Shown here in pieces: positions 8,817 to 18,108 of a stretch of DNA of 48,475 nt. Below the pieces are notes generated by a model. The model saw nothing but the letters and a program-made list of their open reading frames with translations, ran no database searches and was not told where the DNA came from. The position numbers and the translations under genes are program-made. How positions within the stretch are numbered: position 1 is the first letter of the stretch; each line of letters opens with the position of its first letter. Source of the DNA: an uncultured Planctomycetaceae bacterium (GTDB lineage: Bacteria > Planctomycetota > Planctomycetia > Planctomycetales > Planctomycetaceae); contig CAIYBH010000340.1 in assembly GCA_903924405.1 (NCBI GenBank), positions 1 to 48,475 of the forward strand, written 5' to 3'.

Positions 8817-10937
8817 GTGAAGAAAGTTGTTGTTGAGACCGAGTTTGCAGGTCGGAAGTTCAGTATCAGCACAGGGGAATTGGCCAAGCAGGCGTCCGGT
8901 GCAGTGTTGGTACAGTATGGTGAAACCAGTGTGTTCGTGGCATCGCAATCCGGACCCTCTCGTCCGGGCACGGACTTTTTCCCTCTGACTGTGGACTACC
9001 GGGAGCGGTTGGCGGCCGCAGGTCGGTTTTCCGGCGGGTATCTCAAGCGTGAGGGTCGCCCGACGACTCGTGAAATTCTGACCAGCCGTCTGACGGACCG
9101 ACCGATTCGTCCCCTGTTCCCCAAGGGATTCCGGGACGAAGTGCAGATTCTGTCCAACGTGATGTCCTCTGATGGCGAAAACGACCCGGATGTGCTCAGC
9201 ATTACGGCAGCCAGTGCCGCATTGATGGTGTCCGGACTGCCGTTCCGTGGACCGATTGCGGCCGTGCGAGTCGGGATGGAAGGCGAGCAGTTGATTCTGA
9301 TGCCCACAGTGGAGCAGATGAAGACCAGCAAGCTGGATCTGATTGTGGCAGGATCACGGGACGCTGTTTTGATGATTGAAGGCTTCGGGAATCAGATCCC
9401 GGAGAAGGAAATGGGCGACGCCATCATGTTCGCTCATCAGCACATCCAGACGTTGTGCAAACTGCAGCTGGACCTTGTGCGTCAGGCTGAGTTGCCACCG
9501 GTTGTGATTGCTGACGCGCCGGCGAATCCGTTTTACGCGGTATTGAAGGCGGAAGCTTACGATCGTCTGACAGAGGCCAAGACGACGAAGATGAAGCAGG
9601 AGCGTGCGGAGCGAGTGCGCGAGCTGAAGAAGGCTCTGGCAGCGAAGTACTTCCCCGGGGACGCGGAAGTCACAGCGGACGGCCTGACGAAGGCGCAGTT
9701 TGCTGAAGCATTCCATGACCTTGAAGAGCGGGTGGTTCGAGATCAGATTCTGGCTGGACGTCGTATTGACGGCCGTCAGACGACCGATCTTCGTGCGGTC
9801 AGCACCACGGTTGGTCTGCTGCCGCGAGTTCACGGGTCGGCCCTGTTCACACGCGGTGAAACTCAGTCGCTGGCAACAGCAACTCTCGGAACGACACGGG
9901 ATCAGCAGAAGACGGACGGCCTGTTTGGTGAGCAGGCTTCGCGATTTATGCTGCATTACTACTTCCCATCCTTCTCGGTGGGTGAATGCAAGCCGGTGCG
10001 TGGCCCGGGGCGTCGGGAGATTGGACATGGATGTCTGGCGGAGCGTTCTGTCGCTCCGGTGATTCCTCCGTCTGATAAGTTCCCGTACACAATCCGTCTG
10101 ATCTCCGACATTCTGGAATCGAACGGCAGCAGCTCGATGGCGTCGGTTTGCAGTGCGACTCTGGCACTGATGGACGCCGGTGTGCCGATTCTTCAGCCGG
10201 TGGCTGGCATCAGCATTGGCTTGGTGGACGAAGGCAGCCGTTACACGCTGTTGACGGACATCATGGGAGACGAGGATCACTTTGGGGACATGGACTTCAA
10301 AGTCGCTGGCACGGGACGTGGAGTCACGGGGATTCAGCTGGACCTGAAGATTGCGGGGATCAGTGAAGAGATCATCCGCAACACGCTGGAACAGGCCCTG
10401 CGGGCTCGCAAGGAACTGCTGCGTCAGATGTTGACCACGATTCGTCGTCCTCGAACGGAAGTGTCGTCGCATGCACCGAAACTGGTTCAGACGTCGATCA
10501 ATCCGGAGAAGATTGGCCTGCTGATTGGCCCGGGTGGCAAGACCATTCGTGCGATTCAGGAAGAGTCGGGTGCGATGATCGACATCGCGGAAGACGGCAC
10601 GGTCACGATTTCCGCGGTCAATGCCCAGTCTGCAGACATGGCACTGGCACGCGTAGAAGCGTTGTGTGAAGAGATCCAGCCGGGTCGAATTTACATGGGT
10701 AAAGTCACGTCGATCAAGGAATTTGGAGCCTTCATTGAGATCGCTCCAGGAAAAGACGGGCTGTGCCACATCAGTGAATTGTCGGACGGTTTTGTCAAGA
10801 GCGTCACGGACGTGTGCAAGATCGGCGACACCTTTGAAGTGAAGGTGATTGCTGTGGACGATCAGAACCGCGTGAAATTGTCGCGCAAGGCGGTTCTGGC
10901 AGCACGCAAGCCAGACGAAGCAGACGACCAGGAATAG
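8817..10937 (+). CDS. pnp: Polyribonucleotide nucleotidyltransferase (PNPase)
   Basis: 706 residues, close to the family norm of about 700. It degrades RNA 3' to 5' using phosphate, releasing nucleoside diphosphates, and usually works in the RNA degradosome. Two RNase PH-like halves flank a helical linker. The second half carries FTRGETQSL and the metal-site sequence GDEDHFGDMDFKVAG; D487, D493 and K495 fit the D-x5-D-x-K pattern of the E. coli active site. A KH domain with a GPGG loop begins near 566 and an S1 domain spans about 621-697. The start is GTG at 8817 with AAGGA upstream. A strong terminator follows. The long leader could allow post-transcriptional autoregulation as in E. coli; that is inference. 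Confidence 0.98.
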   Translation: MKKVVVETEFAGRKFSISTGELAKQASGAVLVQYGETSVFVASQSGPSRPGTDFFPLTVDYRERLAAAGRFSGGYLKREGRPTTREILTSRLTDRPIRPLFPKGFRDEVQILSNVMSSDGENDPDVLSITAASAALMVSGLPFRGPIAAVRVGMEGEQLILMPTVEQMKTSKLDLIVAGSRDAVLMIEGFGNQIPEKEMGDAIMFAHQHIQTLCKLQLDLVRQAELPPVVIADAPANPFYAVLKAEAYDRLTEAKTTKMKQERAERVRELKKALAAKYFPGDAEVTADGLTKAQFAEAFHDLEERVVRDQILAGRRIDGRQTTDLRAVSTTVGLLPRVHGSALFTRGETQSLATATLGTTRDQQKTDGLFGEQASRFMLHYYFPSFSVGECKPVRGPGRREIGHGCLAERSVAPVIPPSDKFPYTIRLISDILESNGSSSMASVCSATLALMDAGVPILQPVAGISIGLVDEGSRYTLLTDIMGDEDHFGDMDFKVAGTGRGVTGIQLDLKIAGISEEIIRNTLEQALRARKELLRQMLTTIRRPRTEVSSHAPKLVQTSINPEKIGLLIGPGGKTIRAIQEESGAMIDIAEDGTVTISAVNAQSADMALARVEALCEEIQPGRIYMGKVTSIKEFGAFIEIAPGKDGLCHISELSDGFVKSVTDVCKIGDTFEVKVIAVDDQNRVKLSRKAVLAARKPDEADDQE

Positions 10938-10955
10938 TTCACAGTCATGACACTG

Positions 10956-10991
10956 GAGCCCGGCGGAAGTAATCTCCGTCGGGCTCTTTTT
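10956..10991 (+). terminator. pnp terminator
   Basis: A 12-bp stem GAGCCCGGCGGA/TCCGTCGGGCTC (10956-10967 and 10975-10986) with one G-U pair and a 7-base loop is followed by TTTTT. It begins 19 bp after the pnp stop. Confidence 0.93.
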
Positions 10992-11061
10992 ATGTCGTGA
11001 TGAGTGGACGGCAGTGTTTGGCGGCAACGGCGGTGTGTCAGGCAGTTGTGGAGGGTGGGAA

Positions 11062-11796
11062 ATGGAAAGTCCATCGGAGCAGCAGGAGCGTGAATTCCTG
11101 CGGGCTCAGAATACGGAACTGGCGACCCTCGCCGGTGGGCTGGCCCATGAGATCCGCAACCCGCTTTCCACGATTGGCATGAATCTTGAATTACTGGCTG
11201 AGGATCTGGAAGGGGACGAGACACCGCGGGCGCGGCGCATGGTACGACGGATTGCGAGTCTGCAGGTGGAGTGTCGCAATCTGGAAGATATTCTGAACGC
11301 CTTTCTGCAGTTTGCACGGGCAGGGGAACTGCGACTGGAGGAAGGGAATCTGAATGAGGTGGTATCCGACTATGTCGAATTTCTCGAGCCTCAGGCTGGC
11401 AGCATGGAAGTTGAATTACGGACTCATCTGGACAGTGACTTGCCGCTGGTGATGATTGATAAAGCGTTAATGCGGCAAGCGCTGGTAAACCTGTGTCGCA
11501 ACGCGATTGAAGCGATGCCGGACGGTGGTTCCGTGGACCTGTTGACAAGAGTACGTGGCGACGCGGTGCTGCTGGAGGTCATTGATACGGGCAAGGGGAT
11601 GGATGAGAAGACGCGCAGCCGCATGTTTCAGGCGTTCTTTTCGACGCGATCGGGCGGCAGTGGACTGGGGTTACCGACAGTGCGTCGGATTGTGGAAGCA
11701 CATCACGGGCAGATTGTGTGTGAAAGTGAACCGGGCAAGGGAACTCGTTTTTCCATCATGTTGCCGATTGGTTCGAAGCCGGTTGGTGCAGTGTAG
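11062..11796 (+). CDS. Soluble sensor histidine kinase (NtrB-like core)
   Basis: 244 residues from the ATG at 11062, which has a good GAGGGTGGGA ribosome-binding region; a GTG at 11014 would add 16 Gly-rich residues. The H-box is GLAHEIRNPLSTI (H29), the N-box RQALVNLCRNAIEAM (about 138-152), the G1 box VIDTGKGMD (about 173), and an F/G2 region FFSTRSGGSGLGLPTVRRIV follows, so HisKA and HATPase_c are both complete. It should autophosphorylate on His and pass phosphate to a response regulator. There is no transmembrane segment, PAS, GAF or HAMP domain: the N-terminus is only about 20 residues long. No response regulator is encoded nearby. The next gene is a PilT-type ATPase, so a link to surface motility is possible but unproven. 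Confidence 0.92.
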   Translation: MESPSEQQEREFLRAQNTELATLAGGLAHEIRNPLSTIGMNLELLAEDLEGDETPRARRMVRRIASLQVECRNLEDILNAFLQFARAGELRLEEGNLNEVVSDYVEFLEPQAGSMEVELRTHLDSDLPLVMIDKALMRQALVNLCRNAIEAMPDGGSVDLLTRVRGDAVLLEVIDTGKGMDEKTRSRMFQAFFSTRSGGSGLGLPTVRRIVEAHHGQIVCESEPGKGTRFSIMLPIGSKPVGAV

Positions 11797-12074
11797 GGGG
11801 GAAAATTGCTGGCAGTTGACCGGGCATGCAGCAGTGGCATTGTGGGCGGCCGGGGTAGCTGCAACTGTGCGAACTGCTGCAGAAACCGAACGTTAACGGC
11901 GGATTTTGCCCCGAAAACAGTTGGCGAATGGCGTTTAACCGGCGAAAATCGGTGGGGATTTCGGAGCCTTGCGACTGGTCTGCCGATCAGAAGCAAACAG
12001 GCAACCGATGGCAGACGAGAGCGGCACGGGTGCAGCGGACAGAGACTTCATTTTAATCACTGGAATCCGGCAAC

Positions 12075-13220
12075 ATGGTTTTGATTGCAGACTGGAAAAA
12101 GTCCACGTTTGATCCGCGTAAAGAGCTTGAGATCGACAAGATTTTTCGACTTGCCGTCAAGCACAAGTGTTCGGACATACATCTTCAGGTAGGACGGCCG
12201 CCGATCTTCCGCATTCGGGGTGGCCTGCGGGAACTGGACATGCCGCCACTTGCGGAAAGTCAGATGATTGAGCTGACATTCCCTATGATGGACCAGCGAA
12301 ACCTGGACATCTTCCATATGAATGGCGGGGCTGACTTTTCGAAGGTGGTCACGGCAGATAACGATGCGTGGCGATTTCGCGTGAACCTGCTGACTCAATT
12401 GGGAAAAGTCGGCATGGTGGCTCGAAAGATTGAGCGATCCATTCCGCCGTTTGAAAAGCTGTTTCTGCCACCGTGCATGGTGGATCACTGTAAATACGAC
12501 CAGGGGATGGTGTTGCTGGCGGGTGTGACGGGATCGGGCAAGAGTACGACGATTGCCTCGATGCTGGACTGGATCAACCGCAACATGAACAAGCACATTC
12601 TGACGATCGAGGACCCGATTGAGTTCATTTACACATCGGACAAGTGTCTGATCAATCAGCGGGAAATTGGTCAGGACGTGATTGACTTTCATATAGCGAT
12701 GAAACATGCGGTGCGTGAGGACCCCGACATCATGCTGGTGGGCGAGATGCGTGACCGCGAGACATTCGAAACGGCCATTCATGCGGCTGAGACGGGGCAC
12801 TTAGTCTTTGGAACGATTCATGCTCCTGGGGCTCCGGGAACGATTTCGCGTATTCTGGACTTATTCCCGTTCGACATGCACAAGGCAATCCGTGCGAGTA
12901 TTGCCATGAATATGAAGTGCATTGTTGGTCAGAAGCTGTTGAAAACGCTGGTGGACGTACCTCCTCGCGTACCGATTGTGGAGATCATGAGCTTCAATCC
13001 CACGGTGCGTAAGCTGGTGATGGAGGAGATGGACGAAAAGCTCTGGGCGGCGATTCGAATTGGCAAGACGGAGGGCATGCAGTTATTCAATGACAGCCTG
13101 TATGACTTCGTGAATCGCGAGATGATCAGCCGGGAGGCCGCGTTCGAGATTTCTCCGAATGTTGAGGAGTTGAAGATGCGACTGAAGGGCATTGAGGTGA
13201 AGGGATCGGCGATTCTGTGA
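12075..13220 (+). CDS. pilT: PilT-family type IV pilus retraction ATPase
   Basis: 381 residues, slightly longer than typical PilT (about 345). The N-terminal domain starts DKIFRLAVKHKCSDIHLQVGRPP, the usual PilT opening. Walker A is GVTGSGKST (about 150-158), the Asp box is TIEDPIEF, and Walker B with the PilT signature is REDPDIMLVGEMRDRETFETA (about 215-235), followed by AAETGHLVFGTIHA with the His-box. It is a cytoplasmic hexameric motor that powers pilus depolymerisation or a related secretion system. Start ATG at 12075; the ribosome-binding site is weak (GGAATCC). No pilin or pilus assembly genes are in the window, so pilT or a close paralogue such as PilU cannot be separated. Confidence 0.9.
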   Translation: MVLIADWKKSTFDPRKELEIDKIFRLAVKHKCSDIHLQVGRPPIFRIRGGLRELDMPPLAESQMIELTFPMMDQRNLDIFHMNGGADFSKVVTADNDAWRFRVNLLTQLGKVGMVARKIERSIPPFEKLFLPPCMVDHCKYDQGMVLLAGVTGSGKSTTIASMLDWINRNMNKHILTIEDPIEFIYTSDKCLINQREIGQDVIDFHIAMKHAVREDPDIMLVGEMRDRETFETAIHAAETGHLVFGTIHAPGAPGTISRILDLFPFDMHKAIRASIAMNMKCIVGQKLLKTLVDVPPRVPIVEIMSFNPTVRKLVMEEMDEKLWAAIRIGKTEGMQLFNDSLYDFVNREMISREAAFEISPNVEELKMRLKGIEVKGSAIL

Positions 13221-13332
13221 GGGATCGGGCGGCATTTTTCGGCTCGCGTTCAGTTTTTCTGCGTTGGCCATCAGCCGTTTCAGAAGCGTGAAACTTTGCC
13301 TGACGGTCGCCGTACAGGAGACGAGGGAGTGC

Positions 13333-14526
13333 ATGGCGGACAAAGGGCGTAAGCATCACCGGCCGAAGCACCAGGGCAGCAAAGTGCGTGTGGACCTGCG
13401 TCGAAACAAGCAGTCGCGTGCTCGGCAGCAGAATCTGACTCATGATCTGCTCAGCGATCAGGAGAACGCTGCGGATGTGAACCAGACGGAGCGGGTAACA
13501 GCGCGGGGAGATTTGTTCCGACGTCGCACGATGGTGGGGATTCGTGTCGAGGGTGACCAGTTGCTGCGTGACGTGGACGAGACTACGTGTCTGCGTGGAC
13601 GAGTCACGAGTTTTATCGGGTTGCACATCATTGTGCGTTGCGAGCAGACGGGCACGGAGTATTCGTGTTCGGTGCGGGGTGTACTGCGTTCGCTGGCGCG
13701 AGACGCCAGAAATGTGGTGGTCACGGGGGACCGGGTGTTATTTCGTCGGGAGGGCGACGCGACTCAGGGGGTGATTGAGCGTGTGGAGCCTCGCCATGGA
13801 ATTCTGTCTCGAGGAAGTCAGGGGCGCGAACACATCCTTGTAGCGAACATCGATCAGGTATTGATTGTCACGTCGGCGGCAGACCCGGAATTTCGACCGC
13901 AGCTGGTGGACCGGTATCTTGTGTGCGCTGAGGAGCGGGGCATTCTGCCATTGATCTGCATCAGCAAATCGGACCTGATTGACCCCACGATTTTGTTGCC
14001 GAATATCCGGGCATTCGGGCGTGCGGGCTACACGGTGGTCCTGGCCAGCACGCGTACTGGAGAAGGAATTGGCCGACTGCGTGAATTGCTGCGAGGGCGG
14101 CAGACGGCGGTGAGCGGTCAGAGCGGCGTGGGCAAATCGTCGTTGTTGAACGCGATTGATCCTGAATTGGGGTTGGCGACAGCGGACGTCAGCGACTGGA
14201 CGCACAAGGGGACTCACACGACACGTCGGGCGCGGCTTGTTCCCTTATCGCTGGGGGGCTGGGTCTGTGATACGCCGGGGATCCGTCAGTTTGAGCTCTG
14301 GAACGTATCGCTCGAAGAAGTCGACGGATACTACATTGAGTTTCGTCCGTTCATCTCTTACTGTCGCTTTCCCAACTGCACGCACATTCATGAGGACCAT
14401 TGTGGCGTGAAGATGGCGGTGGATAGCGGTCTGATTCCGACGGTACGTTATCAGAGTTACCTGCGACTCAGGGAAGACGACACCTGGGCATGGAAAAACC
14501 CGGCTCGGGGCACCGCCAAATCCTGA
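13333..14526 (+). CDS. rsgA: Small ribosomal subunit biogenesis GTPase RsgA
   Basis: 397 residues from the ATG at 13333, chosen for the strong GGAGACGAGGGAG region upstream. It is a circularly permuted GTPase: the NKxD-like motif SKSD (about 211-214) comes before the P-loop GQSGVGKSS (about 262-270) and DTPG (about 313-316). An OB-fold covers about 85-150. The C-terminal zinc site is CRFPNCTHIHEDHC, with C344, C349, H351 and C357. RsgA binds the 30S subunit and hydrolyses GTP late in assembly. The N-terminus (about 1-80) is a basic extension rich in Lys/Arg/Gln, longer than in E. coli, which probably contacts rRNA (inference). Confidence 0.97.
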   Translation: MADKGRKHHRPKHQGSKVRVDLRRNKQSRARQQNLTHDLLSDQENAADVNQTERVTARGDLFRRRTMVGIRVEGDQLLRDVDETTCLRGRVTSFIGLHIIVRCEQTGTEYSCSVRGVLRSLARDARNVVVTGDRVLFRREGDATQGVIERVEPRHGILSRGSQGREHILVANIDQVLIVTSAADPEFRPQLVDRYLVCAEERGILPLICISKSDLIDPTILLPNIRAFGRAGYTVVLASTRTGEGIGRLRELLRGRQTAVSGQSGVGKSSLLNAIDPELGLATADVSDWTHKGTHTTRRARLVPLSLGGWVCDTPGIRQFELWNVSLEEVDGYYIEFRPFISYCRFPNCTHIHEDHCGVKMAVDSGLIPTVRYQSYLRLREDDTWAWKNPARGTAKS

Positions 14527-14752
14527 GCATTCCGAGCAGTCCTGATACCCGGATTCAGCGAACGCGTTGCGAGCGAATGATTGTGAGGTGATCGCGATAC
14601 CTCATACGAGTCCAGGGGAAGCGGGATCCGACGGCATAGCAGTACCGTGACGAATCTGCAAAAATGCTGATGGCGGCGGGTGAGTTCTGCGCGGCGAACG
14701 GCGGAGAAACCGTGTGCTGGCGAATGAGTAGCGCAACGAAGGGGTCGAGGCG

Positions 14753-14983
14753 ATGTTCTTCTGGGTGCGGGAATTAGCGGGCTGGGGGATGATCGGCGGA
14801 TCGCTGATGATTCTGCGGATGGGTCTTGGATTGGCCATGAATACGCGGGAGCCGAAGATTGTTGAGGCTTCGGTCGTGATGTTTGCGGCACTGGGGCTGA
14901 TGCGTGCCGGGATTCTGCTGATTCGGATGTCAACGGCCGCGCGTTTAAGTCGACTGGAAGTGGACGGGGAGCGGCGTGGCTGA
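14753..14983 (+). CDS. Small two-helix membrane protein
   Basis: 76 residues with a plausible start (GGTCGAGG before the ATG at 14753). Two hydrophobic segments (about 8-27 and 40-58) are separated by a short charged loop (NTREPKIVE), and the C-terminus is Arg-rich. I do not recognise the family. It lies between rsgA and the MATE gene, 112 bp before the latter, on the same strand. G-rich third positions match the neighbours, which supports real coding. Confidence 0.6.
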   Translation: MFFWVRELAGWGMIGGSLMILRMGLGLAMNTREPKIVEASVVMFAALGLMRAGILLIRMSTAARLSRLEVDGERRG

Positions 14984-15094
14984 CGCCGAGGGGCCTCAGA
15001 GTGCGGCGTGGTCGCATGAGACGGTGAGCAAAACACGGGGGCATGGTGTGGCCGTGGACAGGGTGACTCCGTCCGGCAACACCGGGAGTCGCAG

Positions 15095-16531
15095 ATGACG
15101 GCAGCGAGTGACAGTGGGGGTGAGCGGCAGCAGGAATCCGGAGCAGCGGAAGCGGGAACCATGTGGGAGTTGCTCCGTGTGGCCTTGCCTCTGATGGTCA
15201 GTTCGGGTTCGCAGTCACTCATGAATGCCGCCGACAGAATCATTCTGGCGGGTTGTTCGGAAGAGGCCCTGGCGGCTGTCACGCCGGCGTCGATGCTGCA
15301 CTGGACAGTGATCTGCATACCGCTGGGAACCGTGCTGTATGCCAACACATTTCTGTCGCAATACGAAGGAGCGGGGCGAACCGACCGGATGATGTCATCG
15401 CTCTGGCAGGCGATCTGGCTGGCCTTGTTCACGGGAACCTTATTGTTGTTCTGCATTCCGTGGACGCGGACATTCCTCGCGTACACGGGTCATCCGCCGG
15501 TCGTGGTGGAGTATGAAGCGCAGTACTTCAACACGTTATGTGCGGGTTGTCCGATACTGTTTGTGTCGACGGCGCTGAGTTGTTTCTTCAGTGGGCGGCG
15601 AAAGACATCGATTGTGATGTTGATCAGTCTGGTGGCCGTATCACTGAATTTCGGCATTGACTATTTGCTGGTGTATGGGATTGGCCCGTTTCCGGAGTTA
15701 GGGATTCGGGGGGCCGCGCTGGCCACGGTTGCCGCGCGGTGTGTGGAGCTGCTGATTTACGGAGTGTTGCTGGTTCGGGAGTGTCGACGGCTGGGACTAC
15801 CGTTGTGGGAGTCGTGCGGTATGGATCGAGCGTTGCTGCTGCATTTTGTTCGATTCGGGATTCCGAGTGGCCTGCACTTTTTTGTGGACAATTCCGGCTT
15901 TACGGCATTTCTGATGCTGGTGGGACGATTGAGCAGTACAGCGTTGGCGGCGACCAATCTGGCCTTCAGTGTGAACGGCCTGATTTTCATACCGCTGCTG
16001 GGATTTGGTACAGCCATTCAGACTCTGGTGGGACATCACCTCGGTTCGGGTCGTACTGACTGGGCGCGCCGGACGACTCGCAATGCCGTGATCCTGGGAC
16101 TGACGTGGACGGGGCTGACTGGCATATTGCTGATTGCCTTTCCTCAGCAGGCGTTGTGGCCGTTTTTCTTTTTTGCGGAGCGTTCGGACGGGGGAGGAGC
16201 GGACATTGCGGGATTGGCTGCGGACGCGCACGTGCTGTTGAACTTTGTGGCCGTCTATTCGGTCTTTGACGCGTTAGCCGTTGTGTTTTCCTCAGCGCTA
16301 CGCGGGGCAGGGGACACCCTTTATCCGATGCTGATGATACTGGGGTGCAGTTGGCTGGTGATGGTCTTACCGGCGTGGCTGATCGTGGAGTCAGCGAACC
16401 CCACCCTGAGTGGGCTCTGGCTGGCGTCATCTGCGAATATTGTTCTGGCCGGGGTTTTGATGTTACTGCGATACTGGTCAGGACGCTGGACGCGAATCCA
16501 ACTGGTGGACGTGCCGGCGAACGGGAAGTAG
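15095..16531 (+). CDS. MATE-family multidrug/sodium antiporter
   Basis: 478 residues with about 12 predicted membrane helices in two halves. MATE-like features are the N-terminal ALPLMVSSGSQSLMNAADRIILAG, the TALSCFFSGRRKTSIVMLIS region and, in the second half, GFGTAIQTLVGHHLGSGR followed later by SALRGAGDTLYP. MATE proteins export cationic drugs or metabolites using Na+ or H+ gradients; the substrate cannot be told here. A loop (about 365-375) is Gly/Asp-rich. The start is ATG at 15095 with GGGAG upstream. The first 23 residues are hydrophilic, so translation could also begin at M23. Confidence 0.92.
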   Translation: MTAASDSGGERQQESGAAEAGTMWELLRVALPLMVSSGSQSLMNAADRIILAGCSEEALAAVTPASMLHWTVICIPLGTVLYANTFLSQYEGAGRTDRMMSSLWQAIWLALFTGTLLLFCIPWTRTFLAYTGHPPVVVEYEAQYFNTLCAGCPILFVSTALSCFFSGRRKTSIVMLISLVAVSLNFGIDYLLVYGIGPFPELGIRGAALATVAARCVELLIYGVLLVRECRRLGLPLWESCGMDRALLLHFVRFGIPSGLHFFVDNSGFTAFLMLVGRLSSTALAATNLAFSVNGLIFIPLLGFGTAIQTLVGHHLGSGRTDWARRTTRNAVILGLTWTGLTGILLIAFPQQALWPFFFFAERSDGGGADIAGLAADAHVLLNFVAVYSVFDALAVVFSSALRGAGDTLYPMLMILGCSWLVMVLPAWLIVESANPTLSGLWLASSANIVLAGVLMLLRYWSGRWTRIQLVDVPANGK

Positions 16532-16781
16532 ACCCGGAATTGGCTGAAAAAACGTCAAATTTGCGGAGGTCGCCGGAGAAACTGTGTCACCGTGTCGGGG
16601 AAGCGTGTACAAACGGTGAAAAACGACAGGAAAACCTGCAATTTCGTCGGCATGGCTGGTGATTTCCGGCATTTTGCAGACGAATCCTGTGATGTAGACT
16701 CAGGAACAGAAATCGGGGCGTGCTGCAGGGCGAGTTAGGCAGCGTCCCGGAAGTCAATCAGATTGAAAGTAGTGGCGGGCG

Positions 16782-17174
16782 ATGAGTCAGGTCAGGCAGG
16801 TCTTTGAATTTGAGCAGCAGGGCGACATTCTTGTTGTGATGGCTCAGGGGCCCTTCATGGAATTCCGCGACAACGACATTCGGAACGCCTATAACGAGGC
16901 CTACCGACTGTTAAGCCTCCCGGAAACAAAGCATTTGCTGGTGGACTTTTCGAAGCTCGATTATTTCGGTTCAACCTTTGTAGGCATACTGATTCGGCTG
17001 GCGAAGAAAGCGCGGTCCAATGGCGGGCAGGCGGTGCTTTGCCACCTGTCGGACAACATGCGAGAGATGCTGAAAACACTGATGTTGCTGGAGAATACGA
17101 AGGCCGACTGTTTCTGGGTGCCGTATCCAACGCGCACGGCGGCGATGGACGCATTGACGACCGCTGGTTCCTGA
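16782..17174 (+). CDS. STAS-domain protein (anti-sigma factor antagonist type)
   Basis: 130 residues, the length of a single STAS domain. The core LLVDFSKLDYFGSTFVGILIRLAKKAR (about 52-78) contains S64/T65 at the site that is phosphorylated in SpoIIAA-type antagonists. Such proteins bind or release an anti-sigma kinase through reversible phosphorylation. No RsbW-type kinase or PP2C phosphatase gene is adjacent, so the partner must be elsewhere. The start is ATG at 16782 after a GTGGCGGGCG region. 250 bp of non-coding sequence upstream separates it from the MATE gene, so it may have its own promoter. Confidence 0.88.
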   Translation: MSQVRQVFEFEQQGDILVVMAQGPFMEFRDNDIRNAYNEAYRLLSLPETKHLLVDFSKLDYFGSTFVGILIRLAKKARSNGGQAVLCHLSDNMREMLKTLMLLENTKADCFWVPYPTRTAAMDALTTAGS

Positions 17175-17286
17175 TTCGGGGTCTCGTTTCGGGTGGCGTG
17201 ATCATCTTCGGGGTTGTGGACAGCCAAGCTGGTCATGGGAGCCTGAAGAGGGTAGTGGAATTGAAATCTTTGTTCGGGACAGCACG

Positions 17287-18015
17287 TTGACAGCGACTCG
17301 ACGCTTATCAGGACTTCGCTGGCTGGCGCTGATCGGATTGATTCCGGTGGCCTGTGTCCTGCTGTATATCTTTCGCGATGAACTGAGTTTTCAGCGACTG
17401 GCGGAGCATGACACGGCGGTGCGGACGTGGTGTCGCGGGCACCGCGTCGCCAGTTATTCGGCTCTGTTTGTAATTTACACAGCGGCCACTGGCGCGAGTA
17501 TTCCTGCGGCGGCGGGCATGACCGTGGCAGCGGGCTGGATTCTGGGCTTCTGGCCGGCGTTCATTCTCACCAGCTTTGCGTCCACCAGTGGTGCCACAGC
17601 AGCCTTTCTGGTAAGTCGTCGATTACTGCGGGATCGGGTGCGAGAGCGTTTTGCGGACCGGCTGAAGGAGATCGAGGCGGCTCTTGAACGTGACGGTGCC
17701 TCTTATCTGTTTCTGCTGCGGCTGGTACCACTGCTGCCATTTTTTGTGATCAACATCGTCATGGGACTGACACCGATGAGAGTATTCACATTCTGGTGGG
17801 TCAGCCAGTTGGGAATGCTTCCGGGTACCGCCTTGTACGTTGCGGCTGGCGCCAGCATGCCGACACTGAAGGTACTGGCCGACCAGGGGGTGACTGGAGT
17901 TGTCAATTTCCGAGTGCTGGGGTTATTTACGATTCTGGGACTGATGCCAATCGTGGCTCGTCGCCTGTACCTTCAATGGCGACGGCATCAGCAGGCGGGT
18001 TCGGCCGAACAGTGA
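17287..18015 (+). CDS. TVP38/TMEM64-type (VTT domain) membrane protein
   Basis: 242 residues. It has about six hydrophobic segments and the VTT/DedA-like signatures ATGASIPAAAGMTVAAGWILGF (near 63-82), SGATAAFLVSRRLLRD, and LRLVPLLPFFVINIVMGLTPM with a conserved Arg before the PLLPF turn. Members are inner-membrane proteins linked to lipid scrambling or undecaprenyl-phosphate transport; the substrate here is unknown. The only usable start near the first helix is TTG at 17287; no ATG or GTG is in frame upstream back to the STAS gene. It is probably cotranscribed with the STAS gene, 112 bp upstream. Confidence 0.88.
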   Translation: MTATRRLSGLRWLALIGLIPVACVLLYIFRDELSFQRLAEHDTAVRTWCRGHRVASYSALFVIYTAATGASIPAAAGMTVAAGWILGFWPAFILTSFASTSGATAAFLVSRRLLRDRVRERFADRLKEIEAALERDGASYLFLLRLVPLLPFFVINIVMGLTPMRVFTFWWVSQLGMLPGTALYVAAGASMPTLKVLADQGVTGVVNFRVLGLFTILGLMPIVARRLYLQWRRHQQAGSAEQ

Positions 18016-18108
18016 TGCCTGATCCGGTTTCGTGATGGTCATCGGGATTTGGGAGAATGCGGCCATTTTCAGCGGGTTCCGGAATTGAGCGTGGAGTTAG
18101 AAACAGAC

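Noticed and set aside
9354..11027. 557-codon - strand open frame
   Set aside because: It is the antisense shadow of pnp, whose own frame shows every conserved PNPase motif.
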